64,000 nucleotides of DNA from Rachycentron canadum (taxonomy: Eukaryota > Chordata > Actinopteri > Carangiformes > Rachycentridae), in NCBI GenBank assembly GCA_038496675.1, contig CM076662.1:20649843-20713842 (forward strand), in the 5' to 3' direction. Of the stretch, positions 57,235 through 64,000 are shown piece after piece. The stretch's first letter is position 1; the number at the start of each line of letters is the position of its first letter. A model generated the notes under the pieces. The model worked only from the letters and a program-made list of their open reading frames with translations. It made no database searches and was not told the origin of the DNA. A program made the translations under genes and the position numbers.

Positions 57235-57430
57235 ACTAAAAGATGAAGTCTGCTTTCCATGTCAAGAAACCTAATTTAGCATGTTAGCATGCTAACACTT
57301 GCTTATTAGCGTTAAAAGAAAGTACATTTTTGGCCAGATGGTTTTTCATTTAGAAGTCAGAGGATCGAAAAACACCTCAAAGTTCACAGAGATCTGCGCA
57401 GTCGTTGTCGAGACATTACTATTGCAGGTG
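57235..57430 (+). repeat. Teleost TTAGCATG-type interspersed repeat fragment
   Basis: TTTAGCATGTTAGCATGCTAAC, abbreviated here as TTAGCATGTTAGCATGC, then CTTATTAGCGTTAAAAG and GCAGTCGTTGTCGAGACATT (compare ATAGTTGTTGAGACATT in the remembered family). Related to 25325-25470 and 48060-48440. Confidence 0.5.
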
Positions 57431-58339
57431 CCCTAAAATGCCAAGGTCGTAGGATTGCCAAACTCTTAAATTATGGCTATAATTAATCATCTGGGAATCA
57501 AAAGTGCCAATTAAAAGTGTGAATTATTTGACTGGATACGGATGGATGGAAACTTTGACATGCCATGCCCTGGGAGCCTTGAAAATTTTTCCCAGATTTT
57601 AAGGCAAAATGGTGGAACCACTTACTGACCACAAATCTACTGACGCTGCCACCATAAGATCCATGTCGCTAGTGTTTATGAAGCGCACACAAAAGGAAAG
57701 AGTTGCAGAATAGTTTAGAAAACCAACAGAGTTGCAACAAATGCTGTGGTTGACAGGAGGTGATTTGTTTCATGCTTATGGTTTATTTAGAGTAAGAGAA
57801 GAAGAAACACTGCTGACAGCTATTGCTACAGTGGCTGAACAAGCGAAAACATAGAGGCACTAACTGTTGACCCCGAATGCAATGAAAAGACACAGTTCAG
57901 TCCACAGTGTTTGGTTGTCGGGCAGTAAACTCCCAGATGGAGACGTTTTGCACGTTGGCCGATGACTGAATTATTGAAGAATGAAACATTTTTGAAGTAA
58001 ATGTTAATAAAACAGTGAATCATAAATTGTCAAATCTGCTTTTTATTGTTCAAAACTTTCATGCGTGTTCCAAGTCTGGCCACACCCACGACGAGTGATA
58101 TCACTGCAGATGTTTTCCTTTGTCATCTAATGGAAACCTCCTGCTGTGTCACCACTGATAGTGATGGAATAGCTTGATGAAAGAAGACTCGAAAACAAGA
58201 TAAACATAAACAAAAAAGGAGTTCGGGCCATGTTCAAATAAGTTCTTACCCTCCTTCACTGGTGACTGTAGGGTTTATGAGTGTAATATAAAGGTTTCTA
58301 GGACTCGAGAGGTAATGGCTTGAGACATCCACAATGGCC
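57431..58339. other. Non-coding stretch, no gene seen
   Basis: Single-copy-looking; nothing recognised. Confidence 0.45.
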
Positions 58340-58570
58340 ATTAAATAAACCAGAAGATAAAGGAGCAGAGAGGGCCTTTTGGCCAAAAGTTATATAATAT
58401 TTCCAGACTCGCAGCAGCGCTGGTAATAAACACGCTCCATATCCATCAAATAGTCAAATTACAGGACTAATGACCCTGGCCCACGCAGTAGCAATCCTTC
58501 ATGCTTTGCTGCTGGGTATTCCTTTTGAAGATCAGTTGCCGGTCAGCTCCAGGTTGTTACAGATCTTTGG
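58340..58570. promoter_or_regulatory. Candidate conserved non-coding island
   Basis: GGTAATAAACACGCTCCATA, CAAATTACAGGACTAATGAC and GCAATCCTTCATGCTTTGC in a repeat-free block. Appearance only. Confidence 0.25.
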
Positions 58571-58982
58571 TATCGTTTGTGTCTTTGACTTTGAACTGAC
58601 CTCCAATAACACTTAACCTCGCTCCCTCACGTACACCGCTGAACTCTTTCCTCCCGACCCTTTCCCCTTCTGCTTTGTGCAACTGACACCGGAGCACGCT
58701 GACAGTGTTGAACTTCGGTATCCGTATGCGTTATGTAAGACTCCCTCAGAATATTTTACAATCTGAAACGGCGCCTATCCGGGATTTATCTTTGTTACAG
58801 CTGACTTCTAAAGCATTTTTTTGTGATTGCGCAATTGGGTTCAGGTGTAAGAATACGAAGCATTTGGTATGTTGGAAAACCATAATCACGCCATGTGTCA
58901 TATATTTTGAGCCGAAACAAGTTGATCAACTCAGACTCAGACATTATTGATCACGCAGAAATAGCACATTTGTTGGTTCCAG
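58571..58982. other. Non-coding stretch, no gene seen
   Basis: An 81-codon frame (58705-58950) has no recognised domain. Nothing else seen. Confidence 0.4.
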
Positions 58983-59245
58983 CCATAGATTGTATTGTTA
59001 TTAAAGATGGACGCGGCCTCAGTGCTCACAGGTGCCGTCACTCTAATTGGGCACGCCCTGAATTTTAAGCCTTAAAATTTGAATGGGTGAGTTATATAAA
59101 AAATTCACGAAGGAGGAAATTAGCTATAAAGACTAAAATTGTTTGGCCTTTTAACATGGAAGACTATGGGGATTGAATCACTTTCGAGCCAGACTCCAGT
59201 GGCCATTCGGGGAGCTACAATTTTTTCTACTTCCATGTTGGCTTA
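58983..59245 (+). repeat. Interspersed repeat with CCATAGATTG end
   Basis: It begins CCATAGATTG, the same 10 bases as the left end of the 142-677 element, then AAAGATGGACGCGG. Its body aligns with 27895-28110 (GCACGCCCTGAATTTT, TGGCCATTCGGGGAGCTAC). The right boundary is approximate. Confidence 0.5.
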
Positions 59246-61423
59246 ATTTTTCATGTGCTCCTTTTCTGTGTTTTTATAACATTGTGAACTGAATATCTTT
59301 GAGTTTGAGATTATTTCCCAGGCCATACAAGCAATTTACAGATATAATCTAAGGCTCTTGGAAACTATGAGGAGAATCTTTGACTATTTTCTGGTATTTT
59401 TAGACAAAGCAATCACTTAGATAAACCCGTAGGTTAATGAGATAAACGTTACATTACAGGAAACTAATTTGGTTTCTTTCTTTCTTACATTTTTAGACAT
59501 TTCCACCAGGGCTGTTAATTCTCATCTTGGAAAATCTCTCAACTTGAAAAACATGCCACAGGCATTTTTCACGAACATATTGTTGGGTCAAAATGCTGTA
59601 GATGGGAACACAGATATAAAGCCTTTTGAAAATTTTGCACGACCTTCATTAATCACCGTATTTTTGTCAAGTCAGACAAGGAAGTCAGACAAGGAATTTG
59701 TCTTGGGGTGCTGGCACTGGGACAGACTCACAGTTTACGTAAAGAGAGTGAGATGAGACCGAGCGAACACTTGGGTGTGAGTCAGTCAGACGGGCAAATA
59801 GATCACACAGTGAGTGACACCTGAGCTGGTGCACATCTGGTTTTGGGAGTGAACCTTCTCCCTGGGCCACACGTGGTTTTCATTGAGGCTACATGCTGCA
59901 GGGTCGACCCTTGCCTGTAAGGAGAAAACCCGACCCCCACTTGCATCTGGAGTCCTGCTGGATGCCTCCCCAGCAGGTTTCACATGACCCACTTTCAGCC
60001 CTGATAGTTGTTGTTTTTTTTTTTTTTTTCTTTTTCTTTTTCTTCTCGGTTCAGTGGCTGACTTGGCTCGCTCTGGGTTGTTGTAATGTCAAGCTCTAGC
60101 AACATGCTGTAATGTTGTCGATTTGATTCCACGCTAATTATGCAACCGCTGAGCTACATGAGGAGCCAGAAGCCAAAGAATGGTTATTACTCAGTAACAT
60201 CAGTGTAATCATACAGCAGGTCTCTTCACCAGACTAAGAAAAAACAGACAACAGTATCACTTTATCACAATCGTCTTAAAACCAGTTACTTACTTATGGT
60301 CAGATTGTTTCATAGCAAAGTATAAAGTATAAAATAAGTGTATTAACATAATGACTACCATCACTACTATAATACGAAGGCATTTCTCAAAAGTTCATTT
60401 CACCCACCTGGACTTTTAGACGAATGAGAGGGGTTAAAGGTCACCTGACCAGATACTAAATCACAATGTGAAATTACCACCAACAATGTTAGGTAGATAA
60501 ATCTTCCTCAAGTTTGACACTATGATTTAAAGGTACTATAAGAATGATTCATTTTTATAAAATACACTCATGTGTATTCGTTCCAAAAGTAAATCCACAT
60601 AATTTTTGTGCTTTTGTGTTGGAATGGAGCTGATGTATGGGAACGGGGTCAGCCTAGCTCAGCATCAGGAGCTTGGGCACTCATGGACGCATGGAAGTCT
60701 CAACTTTGTTCAAAGTAAACACCTACCAGTGAGATGGGTTGATTGTTTTGCCAAGAAATTATGGAGAATCCAATACATATCTTCTGCTACCATCACGTGA
60801 TGGTTAACCAGATGAAACTAATAAGACACATCAGGTATTGTGTCTTATGTGTGCACATTAGAGGCGCTGTTTTTTTATGTTTGTTTTTTGTTGTTGTTTT
60901 CTAGTTACCACGATTACAGACTATTGATTTTCCCCTATTTGTAGTCTTTATGCTAAGCCAGGTTAATCGTACCACATACCTTGTGGGCGAATAAAATCTG
61001 AGTGGGTGTCCCTGGTTTTGAATTTACTGCATTTCACTCAATTTCTCTTTGACTTTCTATCTAATAAAGGTGTAAAAATGCCCCTAAAATAAAGCTAATC
61101 ACATAATGACTCAAGCTTCATGTGCAACACACATACAATATTGATAACAATGTTCTCATCTTTGTCTCGGGAAGAAACCCAGCAGGCAAGCAAATCCAAC
61201 TTCTTCCGACGCTAACACCACCGTGTCCGTGAGACAACACCGGCTATTGACATCAATGCAATTTTCATTGTCAAGTCTGCAACGTTAGCGAATCAAATAT
61301 CTTTGAAATGTTGAACTCCTCTTCAAAGACGGAGTCAGACTGATATTATATCAGCAAAATGGCAAAAGATATGTGGCAACTGAAAACTTAAAAAGCCGAA
61401 ATGGAATATTTGTTACGAGTGTC
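59246..61423. other. Non-coding stretch, no gene seen
   Basis: A perfect 13-bp tandem AAGTCAGACAAGG x2 (59669-59694), a T-run at 60014-60029 and otherwise nothing recognised. The 95-codon frame at 59469-59756 has no domain. Confidence 0.45.
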
Positions 61424-61472
61424 GTTGTGTGTGTGTGTGTGTGTGCGCGTGTGCGCGTGTGTGTGTGTGTGT
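61424..61472 (+). repeat. (GT)n with CGCG interruptions, Z-DNA prone
   Basis: About 48 bp of alternating purine-pyrimidine GT with two GCGCG segments. Confidence 0.95.
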
Positions 61473-62270
61473 TATTTTGAACAATGATCCAACATGTTGT
61501 GACTCTCCCTACTTTGTAAGAGAAAAAAAAACAACACTAAATTACGATGTGTCACATAATAAAAAAAAAAAGAAAAAAAAAAAGAAAAAAAAAGAGAGAA
61601 AGCAAATCAACTACTTGCTCTTCAGTGGCTCCAAAGATCTATGAACAATTACCCCCCCTGTCAAACTCCTAATAAAGCGTGGCTGTTTCTCTTAACTTGT
61701 CACTGCATAAAATACAGTTAATGTATGAGTCCTATTCGTCATCAGTGGAGTTTGCGTGGTTCTTCTGAGCTGCTCTAACTGAAGATCTATGGTTGAGGAA
61801 ATCGCAGCGCCGCCTAATGCAGGTGACAATGATTAATCCACTTACTGTTTTACTTTTGACCTCAATAGTACACACACACACGCACACACGCACAGACACT
61901 TCTCCCAGCTTGACCGTTCAATCGCATTAATAGGTCAGCTGTAATTTTTCACCCCCCCCCCCCATGCCACTGGCGAGTGCTGGCATTATGCACTGAGATT
62001 ATTTATCAATTGAATTTTTCTGTATCGCCGGTGCAACTGCTGCTCGCAGGCGTTTTAACTGTTTCCAGAACATCACGAGTTTTGGGGGGGGGGGGCACAC
62101 TGGAACTTGTGTGGCTGAGCAGACGAGAATCCCCTCCCCTCCAGAATTAAAGGACACAATGGGTGGTTTATTACAGCATGTTTATTGAATTCCCAAAGCA
62201 GTTGTATCTTGTTTCATGCACACTGCAGCTCATTTTGGCCTCTTGCCTTGAGGAAGCAGATGATTCAAAA
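61473..62270. other. Non-coding stretch with A-rich run and C12/G12
   Basis: A-rich (A)nG repeats at 61559-61600, (CA)n at about 61871-61895, C12 at 61952-61963 and G12 at 62084-62095. No gene seen. Confidence 0.6.
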
Positions 62271-62305
62271 AAAAAATAAAATAAAATAAAATAATAATTT
62301 AATTA
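62271..62305 (+). repeat. (AAAAT)n pentanucleotide microsatellite
   Basis: About four AAAAT units followed by AATAATTTAATTAT. Confidence 0.9.
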
Positions 62306-64000
62306 TATTCACTGAAATACAAGAACAAAGCAGAACCAAACTCATACATAAATTTGTTCAGGTCAGAAACCCGCAAAGCTCTGTCGTACTCTGAAGAGGT
62401 ATGAGGGCTTGAATGGAGCTGAAAAAACGAGTTGTGTTGAATCTGTCCTCAAGCACGGTTCTACAACATCACAACTCTCTGAACGGGGCGATAAAACAAC
62501 CTTGACACGGGCTTTTACAGGAGGTAGTTTTGGGTTGGAAATAATCGAGGTCTGTGTGAACTCGGAGCGCTTCAGATTCTTCTTTAGTTTGGTTTGATCC
62601 AACTGAACACAACCTAATAACCTAAAAAAAAACAAAAAAAAAAACAGTTTGACATTGATAGATGTTGAATCGCGAAGCCTGTGGCTGATACTTGCTTCTT
62701 TTTTATGAAGGTGTAACCTCAGTATTGTTTTCTTATACCAGCTTAAAAAAGTTCCTGAGACAGCCTTAAACATTTTTTGCATGCAAAGAAACACAAATCA
62801 AAAATAGCTTTTGATAAATAGTTTGGTTGATAAAATGTCCTTGATGATTACACAACGACCCAAAAACAAAAACAATGATGTAACAGCAGTACTAAAGCTC
62901 TGACTTTAACATTTAAGATGGAAGCAAACAGTGCTTTTACTTGATGAAGTGATGATGATCAATTAATTATCTTCGCACCAAAGCTTGTAAATTCCTGTTT
63001 CTTTTACCCTGGTGAAGAAATTCTTGGTTGGTTCTTCTTTGAGCGTGTTGAGTGCGCGTCTGTAACATCACTGTTCGAACACCGTCAGCCCCGGCTGCCG
63101 GACAGAGAGGTCACTGAAATGCTGCAAACTGCAAACTCATGTCTACCAGCTCCGTCTGCTTTGAACTGGAGGAAACTAAACATAGCAAAGTGGAAAGGAG
63201 ATGATGGTACGGAGTCCAGCTTTTCTCTTGGCGGAGAGCTCGCTCGCTGCTGTTTAGGAGGCAGTTTGGATTTTTTTTTTTTTTGAATTTTGAGTTTTCT
63301 TACTTCCTCTGAAAAAGAAAGAGCCAATAACCTGGTTCCTCCTGCGCTGTGTTCCAGCAGCTGTCGAACACGGCCTTCACTCTTCTCCTCCAGGGATCCC
63401 CTCAGCCATTCTGCTGCCGCGAAAACTTTACTGAACTTCTGTGAAACAAACCCTTCAGGGGCTCACGGAGTCTGACGATGATGTAGACTTTACCCAGAAT
63501 GCAAAGTGACTGTTTCTGCTCTCTATTTCGCAATGCATGGCGGTAGTCTGGCGCTTTACGTGTGGGGCAGGAGATTCACTACATGACATGTTCAGCTCAC
63601 ATTCACTGGCTTGGTTCTTATAAGCTACAAACAGCTGTCGGCTAGACATTACATCCATATACAACTAAACTCCAGCAGCACATATGTTTTGCAGGAAACA
63701 GCTTATAGTAACCACGGGCTGGATTATGTTCAGAGGCAACATGCATTTTAAATGAATGAAACTCTACATTCGCTGACGGCAGTGAGGCAGCAGGAGGCGG
63801 TTGGGTTGGATGGTCACAACGCAGCCTAAGGCTCACACCCAGGCCCATGTCTGCAGTGCGGTTTAGGCAGCAAAAGACTTTGGTTAAAGTTATTAGGTAA
63901 ATGTAAATAAACACTTTGTGTCTAATCTCATTGTCTGAACTAAACCAGACCATGATCTGATCCCTAACCGCGACCAATGTGCTTTGAGGGTTGGATATTG
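62306..64000. other. Non-coding stretch to window end, no gene seen
   Basis: A T-run lies at 63270-63284. Frames of 143 (62363-62794, minus) and 111 codons (63642-63977, minus) show no domain. The interval 63060-63480 is more GC-rich than its surroundings, but no exon signature could be supported. Confidence 0.4.

Overview
The window reads as non-coding nuclear DNA from a ray-finned fish, probably a percomorph teleost. The evidence is vertebrate-style AT-rich sequence with many (CA)n/(GT)n microsatellites and homopolymers, a sized assembly gap, and several interspersed repeats that I recognise from memory as common in teleost genomes: a Tc1/mariner fossil, an L2-like LINE fossil, a short LINE tail ending in (ATGG)n, and several short non-autonomous families. 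No database search was possible, so family names are from recall and class names are given only where the sequence itself shows why.

No convincing protein-coding gene, rRNA or true tRNA gene was found. The longer open frames (up to about 190 codons) are translations of microsatellites, run across the N gap, or have no recognisable domain. The only recognisable protein-coding matter is fossil: an L2-type reverse transcriptase C-terminus at about 32.6-33.1 kb and a Tc1 transposase C-terminus at about 46.3-46.5 kb, both on the minus strand and both broken by stops. The window therefore looks intergenic or lies within one very large intron.

Layout. 0-7 kb: a CCATAGACTG-ended repeat, an (ATGG)n LINE tail, a CpG-rich patch (2.9-3.07 kb), a repeat carrying stacked nuclear-receptor half-sites (5.05 kb) and a TTAA-flanked MITE (5.96-6.54 kb). 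7-22 kb: mostly single-copy sequence with microsatellites, a purine-rich tract (10.6-10.85 kb), a second MITE copy (11.6 kb), a perfect hairpin (19.36 kb) and conserved-looking non-coding islands. 22-33 kb: X-box-like repeats, a second perfect hairpin (25.2 kb), teleost repeat fragments, a 436-bp exact duplication around a single N (29.18-30.05 kb) that is most likely an assembly error, a MITE copy and the LINE fossil. 33-46 kb: single-copy sequence with enhancer-like islands (35.9-36.5, 43.0-43.3, 45.4-45.8 kb), a possible LTR remnant (38.3-38.7 kb) and the 380-N gap (41.04-41.42 kb). 46-54.5 kb: the Tc1 fossil, MITE copies (one with an internal micro-inversion), a long GT/G-quadruplex-prone block (50.4-51.25 kb) and a C-rich tract beside a perfect DR1 motif (53.7 kb). 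54.5-64 kb: a tRNA-like SINE fragment, repeat fragments, a Z-DNA-prone repeat and facing C12/G12 tracts.

The long stretch without genes, together with islands rich in homeodomain-type AT cores between decayed transposons, is what one expects of a regulatory gene desert next to a developmental gene. That is an inference; a cross-species alignment would decide it. I did not find a new biological system here. The most unusual items are a micro-inversion inside one MITE copy, two perfect short hairpins that could have arisen by replication template switching, and two perfect DR1 nuclear-receptor motifs.
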